Shown in pieces: positions 50,601-59,243 of a stretch of DNA of 64,000 bases. The DNA lies in assembly GCA_900314755.1 (NCBI GenBank), contig OMWH01000017.1, positions 1 through 64,000 of the forward strand. Reading direction: 5' to 3'. The stretch's first letter is position 1, and every line of letters begins with the position of its first letter. The stretch is from an uncultured Prevotellaceae bacterium (lineage in GTDB: Bacteria; Bacteroidota; Bacteroidia; Bacteroidales; Bacteroidaceae). The position numbers and the translations under genes are program-made. Under the pieces are notes generated by a model. That model was not told the DNA's origin. It saw only the letters and a program-made list of their open reading frames with translations, and searched no databases.

Positions 50601-50606
50601 AAACAG

Positions 50607-51509
50607 ATGAGTACAGAGGCAAAACCTTTTTTGAAGTGGGCTGGTGGCAAAGGGCAGCTATTATTACAGTTGGACGAGCTATTAGCTCATGAGCTGAATC
50701 AAAAAGAGTTCACATATTTAGAACCGTTTGTAGGTGGTGGGGCTATGCTCTTCCATATGTTGCAGAAGTTTCCGAACATCTGTAAAGTGGTGATAAACGA
50801 CATTAACAGTTATCTTATTACTGCTTATAGGGCAATAAAGAATCATCCAGATGAGTTGATAGATAATCTTTCCAAATTGGAAAGGGAGTATTATCAATTA
50901 TCCAGTGTGGAGGAAAGGAAAAATTATTACCTTAATGCAAGGAAAATATTCAATGAATATAAATTGGATGATATTGAACGTACCAAATACTTGATTTTCT
51001 TGAATCGTACATGTTTCAATGGACTTTATCGGGTAAACGCAAAAGGAAAGTTTAATGTCCCGTTTGGCAGTTATACGCATCCAACAATCTGCAACTCAGA
51101 GGTTATATTGGCTGATAGCAAGCTGCTTAACGGTAAAGATATTATCATACTCAATGGTGATTATGAGAGGACTTTAGATTATATTAGTGATGGTCTTAAC
51201 TTCTTCTATTTCGATCCTCCTTATCGACCATTGAATGCGACTTCTAGTTTTAACTCGTATGCAAAAGAAGAGTTTAATGACGATGAACAAGTGAGACTGC
51301 GAAATTTCTGTACAGAAATAAGTAAGATGCCAAATGTCAAATGGATGCTTAGTAACTCGGATTGTTCTGCAAAAAATCCTCAGGACACATTCTTTGAGGA
51401 TTTATATGCTGACTACCATATTCAACGTGTCCATGCCTCTCGCGCTATTAATGCAAACCCCAGTAAACGTGGAAAACTAACAGAACTGCTTATCAGGAAT
51501 TATGAATAA
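50607..51509 (+). CDS. dpnM: Dam-type adenine methylase of a DpnII-type system, M1 (300 aa)
   Basis: FLKWAGGKGQLLLQLDELLA, LEPFVGGGAMLFHML and FDPPYRPLNATSSFN are the alpha-class N6-adenine methylase motifs of DpnM/Dam. The target is GATC by family. It protects DNA from the restriction enzyme encoded next, with which its 3-prime end overlaps by 8 bases. The ATG at 50607 (MSTEAKPF) is chosen. An upstream start at 50568 would fall in the leader hairpins. The three-gene order methylase, endonuclease, second methylase differs from S. pneumoniae only in gene order. Confidence 0.92.
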   Translation: MSTEAKPFLKWAGGKGQLLLQLDELLAHELNQKEFTYLEPFVGGGAMLFHMLQKFPNICKVVINDINSYLITAYRAIKNHPDELIDNLSKLEREYYQLSSVEERKNYYLNARKIFNEYKLDDIERTKYLIFLNRTCFNGLYRVNAKGKFNVPFGSYTHPTICNSEVILADSKLLNGKDIIILNGDYERTLDYISDGLNFFYFDPPYRPLNATSSFNSYAKEEFNDDEQVRLRNFCTEISKMPNVKWMLSNSDCSAKNPQDTFFEDLYADYHIQRVHASRAINANPSKRGKLTELLIRNYE

Positions 51510-52320
51510 AGATTTTAACTTGTTTATGTCTCAACTGCAAGAGACGAACCAGACACTTGATTTCTTCTGTGATTTCGACAAGATATCGGCAAATGTAGCA
51601 GAAGTGGAAATGAGTTTGAATACTCTTAACTATCTCATAGGAAAAGATGATTTAGCCAAAGGAGTTGCTGATATATGGCAAAGAGACTCAAAGGTTTTCG
51701 AGGTGCTAAGTATTTTGATTGCTGTAAGGGATGAGGGAAAGAAACCTGTTGTGGACAGCAAAGGAAATGTGGTGTTGTTGAGAAGTTATTTTGGCTCTGC
51801 AGCGAAAGTTGTTGAATTCTTACAAGATACTGGCTTGGCAGACATCTTTATGTCTCGTCGTATCAAAAACTTGGTTGACTACGTGTTTGGTATTGAAACA
51901 GGATTGGATACTAATGCACGCAAGAATCGTAGTGGACACATTATGGAGAATACTGTGGCAAAACGATTCAGAGAGAATAAAATAAATTTCCGTCAGGAAG
52001 TATATTCTTCTGAATTTCCAGAACTATCTGTACTCGGCACAGACGAGAAAAGGTTTGATTTCTATATTGAGACATCTAATAAGAAATATCTCATAGAGGT
52101 GAATTTCTATAGTGGTGGCGGTTCCAAACTGAATGAGGTGGCTCGTGCCTATACAGAACTGGCACCTAAGATTAATTCAGTAAAAGGCTTTGAGTTTGTG
52201 TGGATAACAGATGGGGTGGGTTGGAAGTCTGCTCGTAATAAACTGGAAGAGGCTTATCACACTATTCCAAGTGTATATAATTTGACTAATCTATCAACAT
52301 TCATCAACAACATCAAATGA
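51502..52320 (+). CDS. dpnB: DpnII-family restriction endonuclease (272 aa)
   Basis: The sequence from LNTLNYLIGKDDLAKGVADI, the middle KNRSGHIMENTVAKRF and the core KYLIEVNFYSGGGSKLNEVA match the DpnII type II enzymes, which cut unmethylated GATC. The active site lies around RFDFYIE...LIEVNFY. The gene overlaps the upstream methylase by 8 bases and the downstream one by 4, so the three are translated together. Confidence 0.9.
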   Translation: MNKDFNLFMSQLQETNQTLDFFCDFDKISANVAEVEMSLNTLNYLIGKDDLAKGVADIWQRDSKVFEVLSILIAVRDEGKKPVVDSKGNVVLLRSYFGSAAKVVEFLQDTGLADIFMSRRIKNLVDYVFGIETGLDTNARKNRSGHIMENTVAKRFRENKINFRQEVYSSEFPELSVLGTDEKRFDFYIETSNKKYLIEVNFYSGGGSKLNEVARAYTELAPKINSVKGFEFVWITDGVGWKSARNKLEEAYHTIPSVYNLTNLSTFINNIK

Positions 52321-53198
52321 TAACACCCTATTATAAATCAGCTACTCATGACTTTAACCTAGTTCATGGTGATTCCTTCGAGGTATTGCCCCAGTTCGAT
52401 TTTCAGTTCGACATGATATTTGCCGACCCTCCCTATTTCCTTTCAAATGGTGGCATTTCTGTGCAGAGTGGGAAAATAGTTTGTGTGGATAAAGGTGACT
52501 GGGACAAAGGTATGCCGGCAGATGATATCAACGCATTCAATTTAAAATGGATATCGCTGTGCAGGGAAAAACTGAAAAAGAACGGCACGATATGGATATC
52601 GGGTACATACCACAATATATTTTCCGTAGCGAATGCGTTGACGGCTTTAGGCTTTAAGATTCTGAATGTGATAACGTGGGCAAAGACGAATCCACCACCT
52701 AATATCTCATGTCGTTATTTCACATATTCCACGGAGTTCATCATCTGGGCTCGAAAGTTGGAGAAGGTGGCTCATTATTATAATTATGCGTTGATGAAAC
52801 ATATCAACGATGATAAGCAAATGACTGATGTATGGCGTTTGCCTGCGATTGCTCCATGGGAAAAACACTGTGGCAAGCATCCTACGCAAAAGCCTTTGGG
52901 TGTATTGTCACGTATCATCTTAGCATCCACAGAGCCTGGTGCTTGGATTCTTGACCCGTTTGCAGGTTCTTCCACGACGGGCATTGCCGCCAACTTACTT
53001 GGTCGTCGATTCTTAGGTATCGAACGTGAAGAGGAATTTGCTGCGATGAGTAAGGCTCGACGGCAGGAAATAGACAAACTCTCCACTTTTGCAGAATACC
53101 GTCATAAGATATCCGACATCGTCAAAGCCGAGGATTCCCAAACCAACTGCTTCGCTCAAGAGGAACCACCCATCGTCCCCTTGCCGTTCTTGGAGTAA
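52317..53198 (+). CDS. dpnA: Second adenine methylase of the DpnII-type system, DpnA-like (293 aa)
   Basis: The motif IFADPPYFLSNGG precedes the SAM-binding WILDPFAGSSTTGIAANLLG, the beta-class order found in DpnA. DpnA methylates GATC in both single- and double-stranded DNA, which in naturally transformable hosts protects incoming single strands. FLGIEREEEFAAM follows. A strong hairpin is found 110 bases after the stop. Confidence 0.9.
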   Translation: MITPYYKSATHDFNLVHGDSFEVLPQFDFQFDMIFADPPYFLSNGGISVQSGKIVCVDKGDWDKGMPADDINAFNLKWISLCREKLKKNGTIWISGTYHNIFSVANALTALGFKILNVITWAKTNPPPNISCRYFTYSTEFIIWARKLEKVAHYYNYALMKHINDDKQMTDVWRLPAIAPWEKHCGKHPTQKPLGVLSRIILASTEPGAWILDPFAGSSTTGIAANLLGRRFLGIEREEEFAAMSKARRQEIDKLSTFAEYRHKISDIVKAEDSQTNCFAQEEPPIVPLPFLE

Positions 53199-53307
53199 AT
53201 TGTGGAATAACATCCCTTCACCCCTTGGAGCCTTAGGCTCTGAGGGTAGGAGGGGCTTCTCTAAACCATAACCCTGATTCAGGGTAGTGGTTTGACATCA
53301 AACAAAG

Positions 53308-53332
53308 GCACCCTCGCAAATCGCGAGGGTGC
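53308..53332 (+). terminator. Terminator-like hairpin after the DpnII-type operon
   Basis: GCACCCTCGC (53308-53317) and GCGAGGGTGC (53323-53332) are perfectly complementary around five bases. A T-rich tail is weak. A smaller ACCCTG/CAGGGT hairpin lies just before it. Confidence 0.6.
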
Positions 53333-53351
53333 TTCATGTATTCAAACTGCT

Positions 53352-53433
53352 TAATAAGATGCTCGTATTGTATAATAAGATGCTCGTATTGTATAATAAG
53401 ATACTCGTATTGTTTAATAAGATGCTCGTATTT
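53352..53433. repeat. Four 21-base A+T-rich tandem repeats
   Basis: TAATAAGATGCTCGTATTGT units start at 53352, 53373, 53394 and 53415, with a few changes (one ATACTCG). The unit also occurs at least once in copy 1 of the composite element (AAGATACTCGTATT near 15186). Because 21 is a multiple of three, it gives an apparent repeated peptide (YEHLIKQ) on the minus strand, which I regard as spurious. Confidence 0.8.
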
Positions 53434-53585
53434 TTTGATAGGAGCATCGGAATTCTTCGCGCGCGCACGCGCATACATAAAGTTTTTTACCCTTGCAACC
53501 GTTGCCACCTTGCAACACTACTTGAGAATCAGTATGTTACGTGTGACAACGAGGTGACAAGGGTGACAACGAATGGCGTTTTTGC
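53415..53585. repeat. Composite dispersed repeat, copy 2
   Basis: This matches 15181-15350 over about 170 bases, including the CG tract (53459-53474) and the block ending GGTGACAACGAATGGCG. It is followed at 53605-53715 by a shorter, degenerate set of the 22-base G+C-rich units (GAAGCCCCGGGCTTC, GGTGCCGCC and others). Confidence 0.75.
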
Positions 53586-53727
53586 CAAGATGCTGCATGC
53601 GGGTTGCGAAGCCCCGGGCTTCGAGGGTCGAAGGTGCCGCCTTCAGGGGTCGGAGGTGCCGCCTCCGTGGGTCGAAGCCCGGGGCTCCAAGGGTCGAAGG
53701 TACGGGCTTCATGCCCCTTGTGTATTA

Positions 53728-53931
53728 CAGGTTGTTGACGATAGCTTGGATCTTTTGTCTCGTCTCGTCGGTTTTCTGTTCGTCGATCTTTGCCGTCACG
53801 ATGCCGCTGTCCTCAGCATGCCAGTAGTTACAGATGTCATGATACTCTGCTGTGGCACCGGTATAGACACCGGGAGAGTAGGAGGACATGAGGAGTGCCA
53901 TCTTCTTCACCTTTGCTGGTGCGTTGACACA
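53728..53931 (-). pseudogene. C-terminal fragment of a flavodoxin-fold reductase
   Basis: KKMALLMSSYSPGVYTGATA with EYHDICNYWHAEDSGIVTAK resembles the C-terminal third of NAD(P)H-dependent FMN reductase/flavodoxin-like proteins. The N-terminal nucleotide loop is absent, and the only start codon is a GTG overlapping the stop of the gene at 53949. It is probably a remnant cut by the repeat element next to it. Confidence 0.65.
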
Positions 53932-53948
53932 ATGTAAAGGTATAACCT

Positions 53949-54575
53949 TCACCGTTTATCAACAAACTTATAATCCTTATATTGCGAGTGGGGGAAGGTA
54001 AACAGATGGTCTGAGATTCCTCCCACCTTGAAATTACTGATCTTAATAGTGGTATGGAAAATGCCCAACTTGATACGGACGTTGATAGGGTGGTGGGTAT
54101 GATGGTCGAGCAGGACACGTGCCTCCTTGATACCTTTCACACCTTTCTTTGCCTTCAGCGTGATATAATAACCCTTCTCCGGGTCGTTCTTGATACTGTA
54201 GTTGTAGTTGTCGGGTAAGAACTTAAACTTTGTGGCGTACTTGTCACGCTTGTCAGAATGGGCATCGTAGATGGTGACGGTCTTCTTCTTACGTTCTAAA
54301 CGATAGTAAGTGACATCATCATTCCACGCGATGTATTTCTCATCCATGAACTTACTCTTCTTACCCTTATTCCAGATGGTGCCCTCCGTCTTGTAGATGC
54401 CAATGATATTGACGGCATAATGCAGTTGGGAACCCTCTGGACCAAATACCATCTCATACGCCTGGTCAAACATCCTGCGTGCCTGACGGGCATTAGGAGA
54501 CTCCTGTGCCTGCAGTCCCATGGGGAACAACAAGCACAGGAGAATCAATACTGAAAATTTATAGATAATTCTCAA
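53949..54575 (-). CDS. Exported LolA-like/outer-membrane-sorting protein (208 aa)
   Basis: A signal peptide (MRIIYKFSVLILLCLLFPMG) ends near LQAQ. The mature part has alternating strands (LHYAVNIIGIYKTEGTIWNK, KYIAWNDDVTYYRLERKKKT, GYYITLKAKKGVKGIKEARV) like the incomplete β-barrel of LolA and related DUFs. The assignment is tentative. It lies after carB, separated by a heptamer array, and its end touches the flavoprotein remnant. Confidence 0.7.
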   Translation of the reverse strand: MRIIYKFSVLILLCLLFPMGLQAQESPNARQARRMFDQAYEMVFGPEGSQLHYAVNIIGIYKTEGTIWNKGKKSKFMDEKYIAWNDDVTYYRLERKKKTVTIYDAHSDKRDKYATKFKFLPDNYNYSIKNDPEKGYYITLKAKKGVKGIKEARVLLDHHTHHPINVRIKLGIFHTTIKISNFKVGGISDHLFTFPHSQYKDYKFVDKR

Positions 54576-54576
54576 T

Positions 54577-54611
54577 GAACTATAAACTATGAACTATAAA
54601 CTATGAACTAC
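54577..54611. repeat. Heptamer array between carB and the next gene, 5 x 7 bases
   Basis: GAACTAT, AAACTAT, GAACTAT, AAACTAT and GAACTAC follow each other, reaching the carB stop codon region. Confidence 0.7.
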
Positions 54612-57600
54612 GAATTATACTCCTGCCATGACTTGATCTTGATGTCCTCTTCCTTCAGAGCGGTAAACGCCTCGATGAAAGCTTTGGCAAGACGGACATT
54701 CGTCATCAGAGGAATATTATGGTCGATAGCACCACGGCGGATGCGGTAACCATTGGTCAACTCACGCTTGGTGTGGTTCTTGGGTACGTTGACGATGAGG
54801 TCGAACTGGTGGTTGGCTATCATGTCCATCACATTGTTCTCACCATCCTCATCAGGCCAGCAGACAGTAGTTGCCTCGACACCGTTCTCATTGAAGAACT
54901 TGGCAGTACCAGCAGTGGCATATACCTTATAACCCTTCTTCACGAGTTCACGGGCAGGCTCCAGCAAGCTGACCTTACCCTTGGCGGCACCACTGGAGAT
55001 CAGTACGCTGCTCTTGGGGAGGCGGTAGCCGGTGGCAATCAGTGCGTTCAGCATTGCCTCGTTGAGGTCGTCGCCCAGACAGCCTACCTCACCCGTTGAT
55101 GACATGTCGACACCCAGTACAGGGTCGGCATTCTGCAGACGGGCAAAGGAGAACTGGGATGCTTTCACACCGATGCGGTCGATGTCGAACTCACTCTTCT
55201 CTGGTATCTGATAAGGAGCGTCCAGCATAATCTTGGTCGCTGTCTCGATGAAGTTACGCTTCAGAATCTTCGATACGAAGGGGAACGAACGGGAAGCACG
55301 CAGGTTGCACTCGATGACCTTCACCTCACGGTTCTTGGCAAGGAACTGGATATTGAAAGGTCCGGAGATGTTCAACTCCTTCGCAATCTTACGGGAAATC
55401 TTCTTGATCTGACGGATGGTGGAGAAATAGATGTGCTGTGCAGGGAATACCATCGTGGCATCACCAGAGTGTACACCGGCATACTCCACATGCTCGGAGA
55501 TGGCATACTCAACGACCTCACCCTTGTCGGCGACAGCGTCGAACTCAATCTCCTTGGTATCTGTCATGAACTTCGAAACCACTACCGGGAACTCCTTCGA
55601 CACCTCTGTTGCCATGGAGAGGAAGCGGTGCAGCTCCTCATCATCATAGCAGACATTCATCGCAGCACCTGAGAGTACGTAGGAAGGACGGACAAGGACG
55701 GGATAGCCTACCTCCTCAACGAACTCCTTGATATCGTCGAAAGAGGTCAGGGCACGCCATGCCGGCTGGTCGATACCCAGTTTGTCGAGCATGGCAGAGA
55801 ACTTGTCGCGGTTCTCGGCACGGTCGATATTGACAGGACTGGTACCCAGGACGGGAACGCCCTGGCGATACAACTTCATGGCGAGGTTGTTAGGAATCTG
55901 ACCACCCACGCTGACAATCACACCGCGAGGCTCTTCCAGGTCGATGACATCAAGCACACGCTCCAGTGACAACTCGTCGAAATACAAACGGTCGCACATG
56001 TCATAGTCGGTAGATACTGTCTCGGGGTTGTAGTTGATCATGATGGACTTATATCCCAGCTTACGTGCCGTGTTGATGGCATTCACCGAACACCAGTCGA
56101 ACTCCACGCTCGAACCGATACGGTAGGCACCGGAACCCAGTACGATGACAGACTTCTCATTCTTATAGTAGCTGATATCGTGCTTGGTAGCGTATGGCTT
56201 GCCATCAGGAGTGGCAAAGGCTGGCGTATGGGTATAGGTGAAATACAAGTAGTTGGTAAGCTCAGGATGCTCAGAGGCAACGGTGGGGATGCGCTTCACG
56301 GAAGGCATGATACCCTTGGACTTACGATACTGGCGTACCTGCAAGTTCTCCTTCTCCATATTGCCTGTCTGTGGCTTCAGGACGAAGCGGGCAATCTGGA
56401 AGTCGGAGAAGCCACACTGCTTCACCTCTAATAATAACGAGGTGGGCAGGTCTTCCAACTGGTTGTACTCCATCAGCTGATGCTTCAGGTCTACGATATG
56501 CTTCAGTCGCTCCAGGAACCACTTGTCAATCTTGGTGAGTTCCTCGATATGGTCGATGGTGTAACCTTCCTCCAGCGCCTGTGCGATGGCAAAGATACGG
56601 AGGTCGGTAGGATTGGCAAGTGCATCCTCCAGGTTGTCGAACTTGGTGTGGTCGTTGCCCACGAATCCGTGCATGCCCTGTCCGATCATGCGGAGACCCT
56701 TCTGAATCATCTCCTCGAAGGAGCGTCCGATAGACATGATCTCACCCACAGACTTCATGCTGGAACCGATATGACGGCTGACACCAGCAAACTTGGTGAG
56801 GTCCCAACGGGGAATCTTACAGATCATATAGTCGAGGCTGGGAGCCACGTATGCTGAGGAGGTCGTACCCATCTCACCAATCTGATCGAGGGTGTAACCC
56901 AATGCAATCTTGGCTGCTACGAAGGCGAGGGGATAACCCGTTGCCTTGGAGGCAAGAGCGGAAGAACGACTCAGACGAGCGTTGATCTCAATGATACGAT
57001 AGTCGTTGGTGTTGGCATTGAAAGCGAACTGGATGTTGCACTCTCCGACGATGCCCAGATGCTTCACGCACTTGATTGTAATTTCCTGTAGCATTTTTAC
57101 CTGCTCCTCTGATAATGAGCATGTTGGAGCTACGACAATAGACTCACCAGTGTGGATGCCGAGGGGGTCGAAGTTCTCCATGGAGGCTACGGTGAAGCAA
57201 CGGTCGTTGGCATCACGGATGCACTCGAACTCAATCTCCTTCCATCCCTTCAGCGACTCCTCAACGAGAATCTGAGGAGCGAAGGTGAAGGCACTCTCAG
57301 CAAGTTCCACGAAGGCTTTCTCGTCAGGACAGATACCACTGCCCAGACCACCCAGTGCGTATGCTGAGCGGATCATGATGGGGAAGCCAATCTCACGGGC
57401 AGCCTTCAAAGCATCGTCCATGTTCTCTACGGCATGAGAGACAGGTACTTTCAAATTGACCTCAGCCAGCTTCTTGACGAAGAGGTCACGGTCCTCGGTG
57501 TTCATAATTGCCTCTACAGAGGTACCCAGCACTTCCACACCATACTCTTTCAGTACTCCGCTCTGATAGAGTTCCGTACCACAGTTCAGTGCCGTCTGTC

Positions 57601-57868
57601 CACCAAAGGCAAGAAGAATGCCGTCAGGACGCTCCTTCTTGATAATCTCTGTGACGAAATGCGTGGTGACAGGTTGGAAATACACCTTGTCCGCAATACC
57701 TTCAGAGGTTTGGATAGTCGCAATGTTGGGATTGACCAAAACAGAGGAGATTCCCTCCTCACGCAAAGCCTTCAATGCCTGTGAACCCGAGTAGTCAAAC
57801 TCGCCTGCCTGTCCGATTTTAAGGGCACCCGAGCCTAATACGAGTACCTTCTTCAATTGTTTCTTCAT
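54608..57868 (-). CDS. carB: Carbamoyl-phosphate synthase large subunit (1086 aa)
   Basis: Two homologous ATP-grasp halves (first VLVLGSGALKIGQAGEFDYS, second VIVLGSGAYRIGSSVEFDWC) and a C-terminal MGS-like allosteric domain are complete. CarB makes carbamoyl phosphate for arginine and pyrimidine synthesis using ammonia from CarA. The length matches the family. No carA is adjacent in this window. The promoter is at 57906-57937. Confidence 0.96.
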   Translation of the reverse strand: MKKQLKKVLVLGSGALKIGQAGEFDYSGSQALKALREEGISSVLVNPNIATIQTSEGIADKVYFQPVTTHFVTEIIKKERPDGILLAFGGQTALNCGTELYQSGVLKEYGVEVLGTSVEAIMNTEDRDLFVKKLAEVNLKVPVSHAVENMDDALKAAREIGFPIMIRSAYALGGLGSGICPDEKAFVELAESAFTFAPQILVEESLKGWKEIEFECIRDANDRCFTVASMENFDPLGIHTGESIVVAPTCSLSEEQVKMLQEITIKCVKHLGIVGECNIQFAFNANTNDYRIIEINARLSRSSALASKATGYPLAFVAAKIALGYTLDQIGEMGTTSSAYVAPSLDYMICKIPRWDLTKFAGVSRHIGSSMKSVGEIMSIGRSFEEMIQKGLRMIGQGMHGFVGNDHTKFDNLEDALANPTDLRIFAIAQALEEGYTIDHIEELTKIDKWFLERLKHIVDLKHQLMEYNQLEDLPTSLLLEVKQCGFSDFQIARFVLKPQTGNMEKENLQVRQYRKSKGIMPSVKRIPTVASEHPELTNYLYFTYTHTPAFATPDGKPYATKHDISYYKNEKSVIVLGSGAYRIGSSVEFDWCSVNAINTARKLGYKSIMINYNPETVSTDYDMCDRLYFDELSLERVLDVIDLEEPRGVIVSVGGQIPNNLAMKLYRQGVPVLGTSPVNIDRAENRDKFSAMLDKLGIDQPAWRALTSFDDIKEFVEEVGYPVLVRPSYVLSGAAMNVCYDDEELHRFLSMATEVSKEFPVVVSKFMTDTKEIEFDAVADKGEVVEYAISEHVEYAGVHSGDATMVFPAQHIYFSTIRQIKKISRKIAKELNISGPFNIQFLAKNREVKVIECNLRASRSFPFVSKILKRNFIETATKIMLDAPYQIPEKSEFDIDRIGVKASQFSFARLQNADPVLGVDMSSTGEVGCLGDDLNEAMLNALIATGYRLPKSSVLISSGAAKGKVSLLEPARELVKKGYKVYATAGTAKFFNENGVEATTVCWPDEDGENNVMDMIANHQFDLIVNVPKNHTKRELTNGYRIRRGAIDHNIPLMTNVRLAKAFIEAFTALKEEDIKIKSWQEYNS

Positions 57869-57905
57869 ATCGTAGATAAATTTTTTGATTGCTACATATC
57901 GGGAT

Positions 57906-57937
57906 GCAAAGGTAGTGATTTTTATGGGAATAGCAAA
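57906..57937 (-). promoter_or_regulatory. carB promoter
   Basis: On the minus strand TTTG (57937-57934), a 19-base spacer and TACCTTTGC (57914-57906), 38 bases before the ATG. Confidence 0.7.
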
Positions 57938-58001
57938 ACATCATTTATATAAAAAATACTAATGCGTATGATTAACGTATGAATATTTAGAAATTATTTC
58001 G

Positions 58002-58010
58002 TATATTTGC
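58002..58010 (+). promoter_or_regulatory. -7 box of the alcohol dehydrogenase gene
   Basis: TATATTTGC, 42 bases before the ATG at 58053. No typical -33 is seen. Confidence 0.55.
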
Positions 58011-58052
58011 ATTCCAAATTACTAACACAAAACATTTGTTGAATAAAGTTTT

Positions 58053-59234
58053 ATGAAAGATTTCAATTATTACGCACCTACGGAAGTGGTGTTCGGAAAA
58101 GAGTCGGAAGAGCAGGTTGCTCAGTTAGTGAAGAAATATGGCGGACACCGCGTCCTCGTGCATTATGGTGGTCAGAGTGCCAAGCGCTCAGGACTGCTGG
58201 ATAAGATTTGCCGTCTGCTTGACGAGGGGGGCATTCCCCACGTGGAGTTAGGAGGTGTCGTTCCTAACCCCCGTCTGTCCCTCGTCAGAAAAGGCATCGC
58301 CCTCTGTAAGGAGCAACAGGTCGACTTTATCCTTGCCGTAGGCGGTGGTAGTGTGATTGACTCCGGTAAGGCGATTGGCTATGGTGTTTGCAACGAAGGT
58401 GATGTGTGGGATTTCTATCTCCGTAAGAGAGAGGCTTCCGCTTGTCTGCCCATCGCCTCTGTATTGACGATTCCCGCAGCGGGCAGTGAGATGAGTGAGG
58501 CTTCTGTGATCACGAATGAGGACGGTGACGTGAAACTGGGCTATTCCAATAATATCAGTCGTCCGAAATTCGCCATCATGAACCCCGAGCGTACTTATAC
58601 GCTGCCTCCTTATCAGACAGCGGCAGGTGTGACGGACATGATGATGCATACCATGGAACGCTATTTCACCCATGACGGGGACATGGACCTGACAACGGCG
58701 ATTGCCGAGGCTGTGCTGCGTACGATGAAGGACAGTGTCTTCTATGTGCTGAAGAATCCAGAGGACTATCGTTACCGTGCCCAGATCATGTGGGGTGGCA
58801 GTATCGCTCATAACGGACTGACAGGCTGTGGTATCCGTGACGACTGGGCTACCCACCAGCTGGAGCATGAGCTGAGTGGTATGTTCGACGTGACCCATGG
58901 TGCTGGTCTTGCCGCCATCTGGCCCAGCTGGGCTCGTTATGTCTATCAAGAGGATGTCAGCCGTTTCGTCCGCTTTGCCGTCAACGTGATGGATGTTCCC
59001 AACGACTTTACAGACCCTGAGGGTACTGCCCTCCGTGGTATCGAGGCGATGGAGCGTTTCTACCATGCCATCGGTATGCCCATCAATATCCATGAGCTGA
59101 TTGGTCGTGAGATAACGGACGACGAGATCAAGGAGATGGTTCGCAAATGCAGCTTTAACTATACTGCCACCAAGGGATGTTTCAAAGTGCTGAAGGCAGA
59201 GGATATGGAGAAGATTTACCAAATGGCCAAATAA
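58053..59234 (+). CDS. Iron-containing alcohol dehydrogenase, BDH/YqhD-like (393 aa)
   Basis: NYYAPTEVVFGKESEEQVAQ, the nucleotide motif FILAVGGGSVIDSGKAI, and the metal ligands in the ATHQLEHELSGMFDVTHGAG region identify a group III, NADPH-dependent butanol/aldehyde dehydrogenase. It reduces aldehydes in the cytosol. It has its own promoter and precedes the fusion protein by 9 bases. Confidence 0.92.
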   Translation: MKDFNYYAPTEVVFGKESEEQVAQLVKKYGGHRVLVHYGGQSAKRSGLLDKICRLLDEGGIPHVELGGVVPNPRLSLVRKGIALCKEQQVDFILAVGGGSVIDSGKAIGYGVCNEGDVWDFYLRKREASACLPIASVLTIPAAGSEMSEASVITNEDGDVKLGYSNNISRPKFAIMNPERTYTLPPYQTAAGVTDMMMHTMERYFTHDGDMDLTTAIAEAVLRTMKDSVFYVLKNPEDYRYRAQIMWGGSIAHNGLTGCGIRDDWATHQLEHELSGMFDVTHGAGLAAIWPSWARYVYQEDVSRFVRFAVNVMDVPNDFTDPEGTALRGIEAMERFYHAIGMPINIHELIGREITDDEIKEMVRKCSFNYTATKGCFKVLKAEDMEKIYQMAK

Positions 59235-59243
59235 AGACACGCT

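Noticed and set aside
53233-53508. 91-codon minus-strand frame with YEHLIKQ repeats and its plus-strand counterparts
   Set aside because: The repeated peptide follows from the 21-base tandem repeat, and the rest reads through the dispersed non-coding element.
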